From Apis mellifera (lineage: Eukaryota > Arthropoda > Insecta > Hymenoptera > Apidae), in the NCBI RefSeq assembly GCF_003254395.2, contig NC_037638.1:19078207-19142206 (forward strand): a stretch of DNA of 64,000 bases. Direction: 5' to 3'. Under the pieces are notes generated by a model that was not told the origin of the DNA, made no database searches, and saw only the letters and a list, made by a program, of their open reading frames with translations. Positions 1 to 12,848 of this stretch are shown here, piece by piece (position 1 is the first letter of the stretch; every line of letters starts with the position of its first letter). The position numbers and the translations under genes are program-made.

Positions 1-1918
1 TTATTGGGTACGAGGTCGCGCTGAGAATCGATACCGATTCATTGGCGTCTTCCCTCCCCTCTCGTCTCGCGCAGAAGGAGGATTTCTTTTTCATCTGGGC
101 GCCGATTAAAAATTAAAAGAATTAAGGAGGAAAACTTCAACTTACTTATATATATATATATAAAACGAAGATCGATGAGAAATTTAAACTCGAGGCGAGG
201 GAGGCTCTTTAGCGGAAAATTCCTTTGAATAAACCCGAGACAGAAGGTGCTCGACGACAAGGTGGAGTTTCGAGTTGTTAAGAAAGCGGATAGAATTTAA
301 ATTGGCGGAGGAATGGGAGCGAAATATATACGCGCCGATACGTATGGGAAGAGGACACCCAACTCTGTTCAAAAGTTACGGAATAAATTCAAGAGGGGGC
401 GAGATGTCGGCGAGATTTTCGAATGAAAAGTTTGCTTTACTTTGGGCGGAGGAGAGCGGCGCGAAAAGCGGCGGCGGTCCGCTTTTTAAAAGAAGAATTA
501 TCCGAAGGTAAATTCGAAGAGAAGAGGGACTTGGGAAAAGTTGCCACCGTTCCACTGTCACGCTTATTATTATTATTATTATTATTCAACCGCGTTCAAA
601 TCTGCCCGCTGAATCTCAAAGAAACAACGTCCCCCTCTTCTCGTTGGAAAATTCCATCGGTCGCCGACCAACTTTCGACTCTGTGGGAAATCTCTCTTTT
701 CTAAAACTGGAGGGAAACCGAGAAGAAATATCACGGACGAACGTTTTCCGCTTCGCGAAACTTTGGAAAAAGAGAGAAAAAAGAAAAATTCGCTCCATCT
801 TTTCACCACCTATATATATATTTTACGTGATATTTAAAATATCGCGCTTCAACGCTTCTCTCGACCGCCGGTTACGCGAGTGAAACGCGTGGCAGGCACG
901 CGTTGCGAGGGGACGGAGAGGGGATAAGAAGGAAAGAGGAGAGGAAAAAATGGGATAGCGGCTGATTTACACGAGCGAGAAACGAGGTTAAAAAGTTAAC
1001 GGTCGACGGGGGAGAAGGGGGCGTGGTAAAATAAAGAATCGCCGTCGAAGTTTACGCGGCTCGGTTGCGGTGTCCCGAGTTTTTGGATGGAAAACTGCGG
1101 TCCCCCGGGTGGACTGCTATAAAGTATAACTGTTTAAAGTAGACGGGGACAAGCGACCGCGTTCACGGGGCCAACCAGAAATAGCCGCGGCTCCATTCTC
1201 AATATTGCACAATGCAATTTCCATCGTGTACTAACACGCGACCCACCGGCGGCCTTCTCTCTCCGCCAATGGAATCGGAATGCGCGCTCGGCCGTCCCTG
1301 AAAACCCATTTCTTCCGGTGTTCGGCGTTCGAAAGAAAATATCGCGCCTCCTCCCTTTCGACCGCCGATTCCTACTTTGTTATCCCTCTATTTTCCCTTT
1401 GCCCCACTTTCCCGCCAGACTTTAAGTCGTTCCACGTAGACTCTCTAGGAAAGTGTTTCTGGCCGATAGTTGGAAAAAGGATGGATGGAATCGTTCCCAT
1501 TGACGACTAAATTCCCAATTCCCTCGTCCAATGTCATTTTTTTTTCCTTCCTCTCTTTTTTCCCCGCGTCTTAAGATAAAGATATATTCTTTCAGAGAGT
1601 CACGGAGAGTTTCAACGGAATTTTATTCCCGAGTATTCTCTGTACTCGTTAATGGCGAAATTCCATTGGAGTAGTAGGGCAATTTCGCAGTGACAATCGA
1701 AACGGAGCGACGAGATGGAATTTACCCCGTTATATTTGTCTCTCCAACTTAATCTGTTTATTTCGAAATCGTGAAACGAATTACTCCTCCGATCGTTCGT
1801 GTTCAAAGCGTGAAATGGCGCCAATCTTGCCATCTCTCGAGCTTCGTCCACTTTTCTCTCGACGATTAATGCGATCGACGTCGATGCGCGGGGGATCCAT
1901 CGACGAGAGATCGATTCG

Positions 1919-1940
1919 AGAGAGAGAGAGAGAGAGAGAG
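1919..1940. repeat. (GA)n microsatellite
   Basis: An uninterrupted AG/GA dinucleotide run in non-coding sequence. Confidence 0.95.
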
Positions 1941-4900
1941 CGAAGAGAACGATTCTCGAAATCTCGTTTCCGTTTTCACGGTCGCCAGTGCTCCCCAGTT
2001 TTCTCGTTCCTCGTGGAAAGAAGGAAAAGTCGAGGCAAAACCACCGCGAAGAAACTCAATTTGTCGAGATAGGAAGCAACTCTCGACCTCGGTCCTCTTT
2101 CGTTCCTCTCTCTCTCTCTCTCTTTCTATTTCATCCCTTCCTCTCTTTCTCCCCCGCTATTTCCATAGCGATCACCAAGTCTATCTATCACGACGCGCAT
2201 ACAGCACGGCAAAAGTTACTTTTAAACCGAACCTCTCCCCGTTCTCTCGTCTCAGGGCTTTTTTCCATTCCGCTAGAATGCGACATAACAATTCTCCTTT
2301 AACCTTTGCGGTAAATTTGACACGGCGCGACGAATGATCGCGGAATTCCGCGAGGGAAAGTGCACGCTGGAATAAACAATGCACTTCCGCGGCCCCTCTT
2401 TGACCTTAATTAACAACGGCCACAATTGTTCGAACGTTGAACCTTGAGCGATTCATCCGGCTATAAATAACCATTTCCCCGGGGAAAATTGGGGGAGGAA
2501 AAATGCTAGAACGTTTTTCTTCTCCGTGTATACTTGGACGAAACCGATATGCTAATAGCGCGATGAACCGTTAAACACGGTTTGGGGGAGGAAGGAAAAG
2601 AAGAAGGGAGAGAGACGATAGAGAGGAATGAAGTAAAAAGGCGTGTAATAGGGGAGAGGGAGGGAATTTTGGATAGTTGACTCGCGCGTTACGCGTTAAA
2701 CATTTAAGTCGATTAAATATTTATATACAACGAACGATGGAAAGTTTGCCGGTAGTTTGGTACGTTGCGGGGGATGGTCGCAATTTGTACCGATGCAGCT
2801 CGAAAACCGCCCCCCAGGCTATACACTTAATTATTTAAAACTGCTTCTCCCCTCCTTATCGAGCCCCATCAACGGATAACGAATGCTATAAAGTTGCAAA
2901 ATGCCGCGGTATAAATTCACCGGGCAAAATAGAAAGTAAATACCGCCGGTGGTGGAGAGAAATAACCGGTTAGGTTATATCTCGTCCTTCTCGCTCAACT
3001 GTCGTGCATCGACCATCTCCTTCTCTCTCTCTCTCTCGTTCGTTGTAACTTATCGTCGCAGATACGGCAAGTTACGTTCGGTAAGCCAGGCAGCAAACTC
3101 ACCGCGGTGTTAATTTTGTCTGGAAGTAGCCGGAGGCTGGTGTGTCGCTTACTTTATACGCGATATCATCCTGTCGTGACTTCGCACACGGCGATGCTCG
3201 TTCGGCCAACCGAGTGACAATGCCTCGCTTGTGTTTAATTCATTCATTATACGCGCCTCGAGTCGCGTTTCTCTCGATCGATTCGAACGATCGAAAGCAA
3301 TTTTTCGTCGCATTCATGCGCCACGAGTTACAGGAAAACAGGAAGGAAGGAAAGAAGGCAGTATTTTTCTATTTTCTCCGCGAAATTGAAGCGTGTATTC
3401 AGAATATACTTTGGCAAAGGTGAGAAAGGAAGAGGAATAGAGAATTTTTCAACAGCTTGGCTTTGGAGAGAAAGAGTTGAGAAAGAGAGACGGGTAGTCG
3501 ACTGACGCGAGGATGGATGTGGAAAGGCGTGGGACGAAATTCTCTTGCGAGAATTATGTCGGGACGGGAAAAATTAATTTATATCCCCGGGGCGGTGGAC
3601 CGCCACTTACCGATTCCAGGATCGTGCGACCAAGTCTGTCTTGGTCCGCGAGAATGGTGAAAAATGGCGATGGCGCGTTGCGGCCCCGGCAATTTAGTTT
3701 GCATTATGGTGAGCATCAATCGTGCGCTGCCTTCGCTGGGAGATGAATGTTTAGCGCCGCGCAGGGCGCTTTTCCCCCTCGAGGTTAACCTCGGGCGACC
3801 CGGTCGGGCGGCGGCGAGGTCACTCGGCCGAATCTCGCCAAGGACGGGTGTTGGCGAACCTTCACCTCCGTCTATATTCCACGCTTTCTATTTTAAGTGA
3901 CTCGTGACCAACAGGGATTCCTCTTTTAACCAGAGGGGAATCGGCTATTTCGACCAAAGTTTTAACCTACAAATTTTTGATTCAATCATTTGCAATCGTT
4001 CTTGAAATAATCCATCGATATTCTCTCTACGATTTCATATCGAGAAACGAATTGTAAGCTGCAAGCAATCACCATCATAGATTAATGTATTAATTTCAGC
4101 AAGAGAGTTAAGAAAGAAAACCATCCCTTCGATTTGTCGCGTAAACAACCTATATCTTCTACCCTTGGCAAGAAGAATTAACAGCCACACCTTTCGAATC
4201 TGCCAAAAATAGAAAACCTTATTCCTGGTTACGTAAACCTTGGCGTTAATTGTTACTTCTTGTCATATCGGTTATCCGGCCGGGAGTGCAATTATCGAGG
4301 GGATCCGACCTTGACATTCGACCATGCCTCCGTTTGGGGCCAAAGGTCGAAAATAGAAAAGCAGGATGCACGCGACCAGCCGCGACATAAATAGACGCCT
4401 AAAGGAAGCCGAGGTGGATATAGGGGATATACTTACCTGTCCCCTTATCGATTCGTTGTTGGTCGGTAAGACACACGAACGGCCGCGTACACGGGTTGAG
4501 GCAAGTTGCTCGAAAGAGCGCGTGCGTGCAAGCACGCTCAAACTCGAGACGACGATGACGACGAAGACGAAGACGACGAACTCGCGTCTTTGTTGAAGAG
4601 ATTTACGCGTCCTTGAGGTATACGGCCGGCATTCAACGGCGAGAGAACGTCGAAGGATCCTTACGTGACTGCTTTCAAAATGGCGACCTGTTCCACTTTT
4701 CCTCCGGGAGAGTTTGCTTTTAATTATACCGGTAAACCCGGTATATTTAGGCGTCATACTTGGTTCGTTCGGGGCGAGGGCCCCGGGTAAATATCGTTAG
4801 AGGCGCGGTTTACACTCGCAACTTACGCCGCCGCGTCGTCGGCCACTCTTTTCTTTCCGCCTCCTTCGATCCGTTTCGTTGCGCTCTTCATCCGACAACG

Positions 4901-6300
4901 TGATTGGACCACGGTTATGGCGGACCGATAATGGAAAATATCGGCTCGTCTTTTCACTCCTCGAGGATCCTCCTCCCCCCGTGGAGGGAAAAAATAGTTT
5001 CTTCGTGAGATAGGATTTCGAAATTTCTACCCCTCGTTCCCCATCCCTCTCTTTTTTCTTTATTTTAGCGGTTCCGTTCGAGCGTACGTGCTTCTAAGTT
5101 TTAATTTCCTGTCGGGTTCTTGGTTGGAGGAACATGATGAGGGGAGCACGATCGAGTGTGTTAAAACTTGGAGAGAGCAACTTTGAAACATTTGAATTTT
5201 TGACGTCGCGTTTGACGACGCGATGTATCGAGAAGTATCGTTTTAATCATTTGACGAGAGGAGGAAGCATTCGGGGAGATATCGAGGAAAAGGGAGAAGA
5301 AAGAGAGAGAAGAGGAGATTCGCGGTGACGAAGGATGCTACTTTAAACTCTCGCCAGTCCGCTCCGGGTCATTTCTTTCGCGGCTTCTTGGAATAGAATT
5401 GTTTGCACGACCGGCTTTATTTTTGTTTTTAATTAAATTTTCAACCTTTTTCATCGCCTCGCGTCTTCGTCTCTCTTTTAGAAGCCGAAGAATTTTCCCC
5501 TCCCTCCTCATATTATTCTCCGTATAAATAAGAATTCCAACACGACCGCGTATGGACGGAGGATACTAGCGTTAGAAATAACGCTTTTCTTCTTCTTCTT
5601 TTTTTCATATTTCGTCCATAATTGACAATTTCTTCACGCGGGTTTCGAGAAACCGCGTTCATTTCTGGATTGTTGTTTCAAGCGGTTCCGAGAAAATCCT
5701 TTTCGTGGCGTGTCACGGCCCCTCACGGAGCCCAGCTATCGATCTGCCGATTCCCCGAAATGTCAACCGCAGCTCGGAGCGAAGGCATTCCGCCTTTTCC
5801 GAGAAAACGAAGCGGCGCGGTCGAAGCTCGTCGAATCGTCGCAACTTTGTCTCAACCCCCCTTTATCTTATAATTGATAATCCAATATTTTCTTAACCAC
5901 TTGTACGTATACCTACTCCTCTTGCCTTGATCTCGTTTCATCGAATGAATCCACGTGTGCATATACGAAAAGAGCATATTATAACGTAAGTTACATAACT
6001 CGAAACTATCGATCGACGATCCGTTCGATCGTTGGAAATGGAATATCGTTCCAGAGATTCCGAAATAAAGGAAAATGATAGGATGAATTTGAACCGTTCG
6101 AGTTACGCTCTTCGAAAATTCGCCAGTTTTGTATCATTCGCGAGTTTTTCCATCATTTTTCCATCATTTTTTTTTTTTCATCGCGTTATCGATTGTGTCC
6201 GGTCTGTTAAGAATGGTATATCGCGGCGATATCGCTGACTGAGTAACTGCATTGTTGTCGGAGCCCCTCCCCTCCCCTATTCACCCCCGCTGTCCGGTTT

Positions 6301-6316
6301 GATCGATTAATCGATC
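6301..6316. repeat. Perfect 16-bp palindrome
   Basis: GATCGATTAATCGATC equals its own reverse complement and is followed by more GATC units. It contains ATCGAT and TAATC cores, which homeodomain and CUT-type factors can bind, so a regulatory role is possible but unproven. Confidence 0.7.
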
Positions 6317-6950
6317 GATCAATCATCCCGTCATTTTCGGCCGTCGTAATATCGGCTCGTTGTTTTTAAATTCGCAACTTCTGTATGTATGCGGTGTGAT
6401 GGTCGGTGGCGAAACGACCAAGTCTCTCTCGTGGACACGGTGGAGGGAGGATGAATGACAAAAAAAATAAATAAAAATAAAAAAAAATACTATATAAAAT
6501 CGATAAAAACGAAGAGAAGAACTCTCGCGAAATACGAATCGTTTATTATTATATGGATACTGTCAGAGATTCTGTCAGAAATAATGATAGATTCGATGAT
6601 CCTTTAATGAGAATATATTTTCGTATGATCCGCATGAATTTCGATTCGATCGAAGGAGGACGAGGAACCATTTTTCTCGTCAATTTTTCGATTTTGAAAT
6701 ATAACTCGTTGATCGACCAATTAATTTCCAAGAACGATACTTCGAATAAAAGGTCCGAGCGTATAAATTACACGTATAAAATAAAAATTATCCATACGGA
6801 AACAAGGAATAGAGAGGAATGGAGGAAAAAACTGGATGGATTATAGATCTGCGCAAGAAACCTGAAACCGGCCATGATTTACAATTTTAGAGTGTTTCGA
6901 GCGTAAAAACTGGCCGTTAAATTCCCTCCTGGAATCCTTTGCCGAAACCC

Positions 6951-6968
6951 TCTCTCTCTCTCTCTCTC
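6951..6968. repeat. (TC)n microsatellite
   Basis: An uninterrupted TC dinucleotide run in non-coding sequence. Confidence 0.95.
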
Positions 6969-9830
6969 GAACGAAGCGGAGTAACGAATGGGAAGGGAGG
7001 GCGCGACGCGAGGAGTTTACATTTCCACGGCTGTGTGACGTTTTCCATTGGCCTGGTAGACCCCGGATGGAAACGCGCGAAGCCTCTTCCATGCGCTCGG
7101 AGAACCGGATACAAGCCTCGAAATCTCCTGATCGATGATAGAGCCAGGCTTCCGACCAATTTCGCGGAGAACTTTGCAATCTGCTCTCGCGTCGGATGCA
7201 TTTGCAATTTGATTTATTCTCGGTTTGCCGATACGATCGGATTTTCCCGCCATTTTTCGCCGCGATCTTGGAACGATAAATTTAAATAAAACGCAAATCT
7301 CATTTGCGTCGTTTTAACGAGACGTGATAATTTTATACATGGTTTATTCAAAAGAAAGGCTTATTTAACTATGGTGGAATATTTGAGAAAAAAGAATATA
7401 TAAGTAACGCCGTTTTTATATTCGTATCGATGGAAACCGAATCGATTTTAACTTGGATTTCGCTTGGACGGGGAGCGAATGTATATCGTGGGTATATTTT
7501 AGGGTATCGCGCTTATAGATTGTGGACTCCTCTCCCCTTAATTTAACGTAATGTACATCGATGGGTTTAGCCTCCATTATATACATTATCGAGATATTAT
7601 CGCAACAACCCTCTCGAGAACATTGCAAACACTTCTACGAAAAAAGTGAAGCGCGTCGAGACCTTGGATCGATACGCATACAGTTTATAATTCGTCGAGA
7701 TAGATAGATTTAAATCACCGTTTACGTTTCTTCATTTTCGACAGAGGGGATGGAAAAGCACCTTGTTTCGCGCGCTTTATTCAGTCTCGAGGGATTTTCA
7801 GCGGCGAATCGAAGATTAGCCGCCGTGAGGGGTGCCGCAATCCCTTGCAGAATACGATAATTCTATTCGAGGAAAGAATTAAGAGGGATCCGGATTCCTG
7901 AATTCCGGTAGAAATTAATTTTAATCGGATGAAACTAGGAATGAATTCAGCCCCCGATGAAGTCAACGGCCTTCTTTCCTCTCCCCCTCCCTTCGTTTCC
8001 ATCGAAATTTCGACAATTCTGACGAACCATTCGCGAGACAAATCGACCAGTCATCGTATATTATTTAAAAATGGAAGCAAAGTCATTCGAATGGCGAGAC
8101 GACGATTATGGAACTTACGTCGTTGCACTTTCACGTGGGAAAAGAGGATGGCGGCCCCTGTGTAATCCTTCTTCAGCCACGTAATTGGCAGTTACGAGTC
8201 ATCTTTTCGTTTCGCCGCCGTTGACACACTGCCAACTTGATAAATGAACGAACCCGGCGACGCCCGCGATACTCCAAGATTAATGTTCCAATAAGATTCC
8301 ATTCGTCCGATTACGACGTGTTTACTCCCTCCCCCGCCTGGTAAATGATCGTCTGGCTTTATCCAGCCCGCAATATCGAATATTCCACGAACATTGCTCG
8401 CTTAATCTCGCGGCTCAATCCAAAATTAAGCCCGACTACTCGAACCGAGTCCTCTCCAACTTATCTCCAATTCGAAACCACGCGTTCATCTCCTCGCACC
8501 AGTTTGGAAAACCGTCAAGTCGTGATTCTAGTTATACAATTTATTATTTTTCCACGCGGCAAAGGGAGAAAAATTCGAGAGAATTCGTACGAGCGTGGAA
8601 TGGATTTTCGATTCCGTGCAGGTGATAAGAGATTAGAATAAGGAACGAACGTTGTTTCCAATGCAGTGAATTTTTCAAAACTGACGAACATGGTAGGCTC
8701 GCGTCGTGAATGGTTTATAATCCCACTTTTACTTCTTTAACCGTGAAGAATCGATAACCAAAAGCGAGAAGAAAAGGACTAAAGTTTTTTAAAACACTTT
8801 AAATTGAATATGATATATCACTTGATATCCCGTGTATATACGATTCCAAGTACATTTTGAAAATTGAGTCGTAAAAAAATTTCTCGAAAGCAGCATGCCA
8901 CTCACGTACGAAGAATGAAACGAACCGCGCGTGGATGAAGTTCTTCTTAACGAAGGGCACGCGTTTTTGCGAAAGAAGAAAACCCACCGCGCCACTTTTT
9001 CTTTTCTTGTATCCCTCCACTTCCCTCTTTAAGATTCCACGGGAAGATGGCCGCGTTTACATCCGTCGTTGAAAATGGTGCCTCGCCTTTCAGCGGAATG
9101 ATATTTTTTAACGAATAACCTTTCATCCGCGGACAATTCAAACCCGTCGTTAAACCCGTCGACGAAAGAGTAAGCTCGAAACAGGGATGGATTCATCTCG
9201 AGCGTGCGTGACACGGTGTGTCACAATGTGTCGAGAGGAAGTGGGGCAGTGGGCAGACGATATCGCGACAATAACCGGTTTTCGAGTTTAATTGGTCGCC
9301 ACGTGCACGCGGCCAGGGAACCGTGATCATCGCCATCGAATTTTGCACGCCACGAGTATCGGCCCTCTCTCTAATTCGGCGCCAGGATGGCGGCGCAGCT
9401 GTGCACGTCGCTTAATCGCGTGCGAGATAGAAGAGGAGGGGTGGAACTCGGATGGATGCTAATCTGGACACCGGAACCGCGGCCGGATTTTAACCGTCGT
9501 CGGATCAAGGAGGGGAGAGGCGATTCACGCGTCGCTTCGCTTCGTTTCGTGAAAAGCTCGTGAAAATTGGGGTGCACAGTTGCGGTTCGAAGATGGTTAT
9601 TTGAATAATAGAGTCGCAAGAAGAGCGCGGGATGGGTTAATGGCTCGATCGATAATCCGGGATGACATGTAAAACGCCTGGAATCGCATCGTCTCGTTAT
9701 AGTTAAAGCACCGTCATTGCCCGTCGTTCCTGTTCGAGTTGTTCGCCGCTTCGAGTAGATGCGACCCGTGCGAGGTCAGACAGGAGCCAGTAGTAGTAGC
9801 AGTAGTTGGACGCTCGCCTACTCGATGTAC

Positions 9831-9844
9831 ATATATATATATAT
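9831..9844. repeat. (AT)n microsatellite
   Basis: An alternating AT run next to a short TAG/CAG triplet stretch. Confidence 0.9.
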
Positions 9845-12390
9845 AGAGAATTCGAATGAATTGTAGAATAATAATCCGGATATCTAATTTGAAGAATTGC
9901 AAGTTTTCCAAGAGGCGAAGGAATTATTGGTAAGAGGGGGGAATTTTGCGGTTTATTCGCGATATTATTCCCGTTTCCCTTGCATGATCAAGTAAGCAAA
10001 TATTTGTCCGTTGTTCGGTGATAATTCGATCGACGCAGGCAGCGAGCCAAGTGCTCTCGAAACGTGTTCCTCGAGCAATTCTCTCTCTCTCTCTTGCCCG
10101 ACCGAACTCGAGAAATCGAGGAATCGGAGGAGGAATCGATCGATGGATGAAAAATTATTATAACCCGAGTCGATAAACCGGGGAAAATATCGACCGGTTC
10201 CGGCTATAAAGTAAAGGGAGGTCCGGAAGCGGGGGTAGTTATCGCTCACGGGGACGCTTGTCGCGACGCAGCAGTCGCGTGACTTTATTCCGACGCAAAC
10301 GACATTGCTCCACTCTTGGTATCCGTGAATATACATACACACGTACCTTGGACTCTCTACGTTGCAAAGACGTAGCTTCGACCGAGGCGAACCGACGAGC
10401 GTTATTTCACCGCCGAGATTGATGCTCGTTAATTCAATGCGCATTATTCGATGCGAAAACTCGTAAAAGCGAAACTCGTCCGATTTGCCGGCTTAATTGC
10501 CGGGTTACCGTTTCGTCGGCAATGCTTATTTCCGACTAATGCTGATTGTAAATACGTTTCGTTCGACGCGGATGGAATTCAACTCGATGAACGAACAATT
10601 ATTACATCGATTACAATCGTGATAGTTAACGATTTTTAATCACAATCTGAAGAAAGAAAGAACGTTTGGAGTATTCGAGCAATACAATACGAGTTGTATT
10701 TTTCAAGTTGCAATATCGAGTTAAAATGCTAATCGAGTTTAAGTAATAATAAGTTGCTCTGCAAAGGAGAAGTGATTATCCTTGTAATCCGGCGAAACGA
10801 AGCGTAAAATTGGAAAAAAGCATCGCGCAAATTGGCATCGCGAAATACTAATGCCGCGTATATATGTATGTATATATATATTCATGTACATACAGCGTAT
10901 TCAACTACTGCGATAGTTAGCCCAATTCGGTGGAATACGGGAACGGTAATAAACGGAAGATTAGAAAGCAAGAAGGAAGAAGCGGAAAGGAAATCGTCGA
11001 TGTCAAGGGTACGCGGAATTAAAGGAATAGCCGATGGAACGAAATTGGCTGGCAACGTACGACCGAGACTTTTATAGAACGCGGCTAGAAGGGGGATGGA
11101 TGACTCGACATCGTTAAGACACAATAAAATTACACGTACGACGTAAGAAGGAAGAAAAGAAAAAAAGAGGAAAAATGGTCGCCGGCTTGAGATTGCTGCG
11201 AGCAATCCTTCTAATCAAGCTCGTTCCTCTCCCCCCCCTTCATCCTCGACCAATCCATTCTTTCTTCCGCGTTCTCGTCTAATTTTTTCCGCGTCGTTCA
11301 CGGGCTGAAAGTCGTTCGATTACGATTGAAACGCCGCGATAACGAGCATAAATTTCACCGATGCGGTGGTGGCGTGACTTTGTTCTGCTTGGCACTAAAA
11401 CTCGGTTGAGTTCGTGCCAAAATTTGTAGAAAATTTACACCAAACTTTTTTTTTTTTTTCCTTTTTTTTTTTATACACCTTTCTTTCTTTCGCCGCGATC
11501 CAGTTGATTTATCTCTTTAGATAGCAGAACGTACGCGCGTCTCTACATCGATCCTCCGCGCCCTCCGATTTTTCGTTGCCTCGAATTTTTCGAATTCGTA
11601 ACTACGAAAAAGCAAAATTTTTAACTTTTGTTAATTGATGGAAATAAGAAGCCTGGATAAGAAAAGATGTTTCAGAGATGTATATAACAACACGTTGTAA
11701 CAGCAGGAATTTCTTTCTATCGATAATTTCGACAGTTTCTCAATTAGTTCTCTTTCCTTTAATAACCAATAGGAGGAAGAATCTTAAAGAATACGATCGA
11801 GTTAAAAATAATCACTTTATAATTCTTTACTTCGTTAAAATTCTTCGAACATTATCATTTTAGGTATCCTTTCGTATCATCTCAGATTTCAATTATCTCG
11901 AATACATACAACTCGTAACGTTTCGTGCATACTCGACAATTCCTCCCCAATCTAATCGCGAAATATTCCTTTGGCTCGCTAGCAGACGGGTTGAAAAAGA
12001 AAGAATTGATAGAAGGTCGGCGAGGGAAGCATGCTAATTTTTTCCGTAAGAGTTAGATGGTGAAAAACGCTGTGGAAGAAAGGGAGAGGGGTAGCCGTTC
12101 GTTGTCTTAATTGCTCCGTGACTCGCGTTGCCACGTTGAACGATAATTACTGGGTAAACACTGATTACGCCGCGCCGCGGCTGATTATACTCAGGAATTC
12201 GGCCGCAACTCTCGGATTTTACACGATAGAAATCCCGACGAGCCGCCGGCTCGGAAGTGACGGGAGGGCAAACGACCTCGAGTATCCTCGCAGGATTCCC
12301 GAACACGTCGTCCTTGCATTAACTCTCGCCCCATAATTACGAGTAACCCCCTCATTTTGACAGCATAGCGCTCGATTCGGATCGTGTGAT

Positions 12391-12848
12391 CGAGCAATTG
12401 CTTCGCGAGTCGTTCTTCGATCGAACTGCAAAAATAGAAAGTAATAATGTCGTCGTATGAAGAGATGTACTTTTTAGGGGTTGTCGAAACGACAAAAATA
12501 ATCGTGGAAAGCTCGTACGTATCTTTTTTTCTTTTCTTTTCCGTATCGAATATTTTATTTATCTTAATTGTGACAGGGGAGGTCAACGATAAAAGAGGGA
12601 GACAAAGAGAGATGATCGAGTGTCGGCCGAGCAATTGCTTCGCGAGTCGTTCTTCGATCGAACTGCAAAAATAGAAAGTAATAATCGTATCCCTTGAAGA
12701 GATGCACTTTTTAGCCGTTCTCGAAACGATAAAAATAATCGTGGAAATCGTATCTTTTTCGTATCGACGAATCGAATATTTTATTTATCTTAATTATGAC
12801 AGGGGAGGCCAACGATAAAAGAGAGAGACAGAGAGAGAGCGATAGATA
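12391..12848. repeat. Tandem duplication, two copies, ~237-bp period
   Basis: The segment starting CGAGCAATTGCTTCGCGAGT at 12391 recurs at 12628. The first 57 or so bases are identical. The rest stays alignable (GAAGAGATG, CGAAACGA, AAAAATAATCGTGGAAA, TTTATTTATCTTAATT, GACAGGGGAGG) with substitutions and small indels. It ends in (GA)-rich sequence near 12620 and 12848. The copies have diverged unevenly. Confidence 0.93.

Larger units (their letters stand above)
1..12390. other. Non-coding stretch, no gene recognised
   Basis: This is probably upstream intron or flank of Gfrl. I see no exon with family-level support on either strand. It holds short (CT)n/(GA)n and (TA)n microsatellites and GC-richer islets alternating with AT-rich segments. 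Open frames here are short, arginine- and serine-rich, and overlap one another on both strands, as expected by chance. The missing 5' exons of Gfrl could lie here undetected, because a single exon of about 100 bases would be hard to see. Confidence 0.6.

Noticed and set aside
4272..4757. 161-codon minus-strand frame with a consensus minus-strand donor (ACAG|GTAAGT near 4434)
   Set aside because: The hydrophobic run comes from a GAC/GTC-type triplet repeat, no family pattern is visible, and a single donor-like site is common by chance.
9965..10444. 159-codon minus-strand open frame
   Set aside because: There is no domain, no splice partner and no coding-type third-position bias. It was not reported as a gene.
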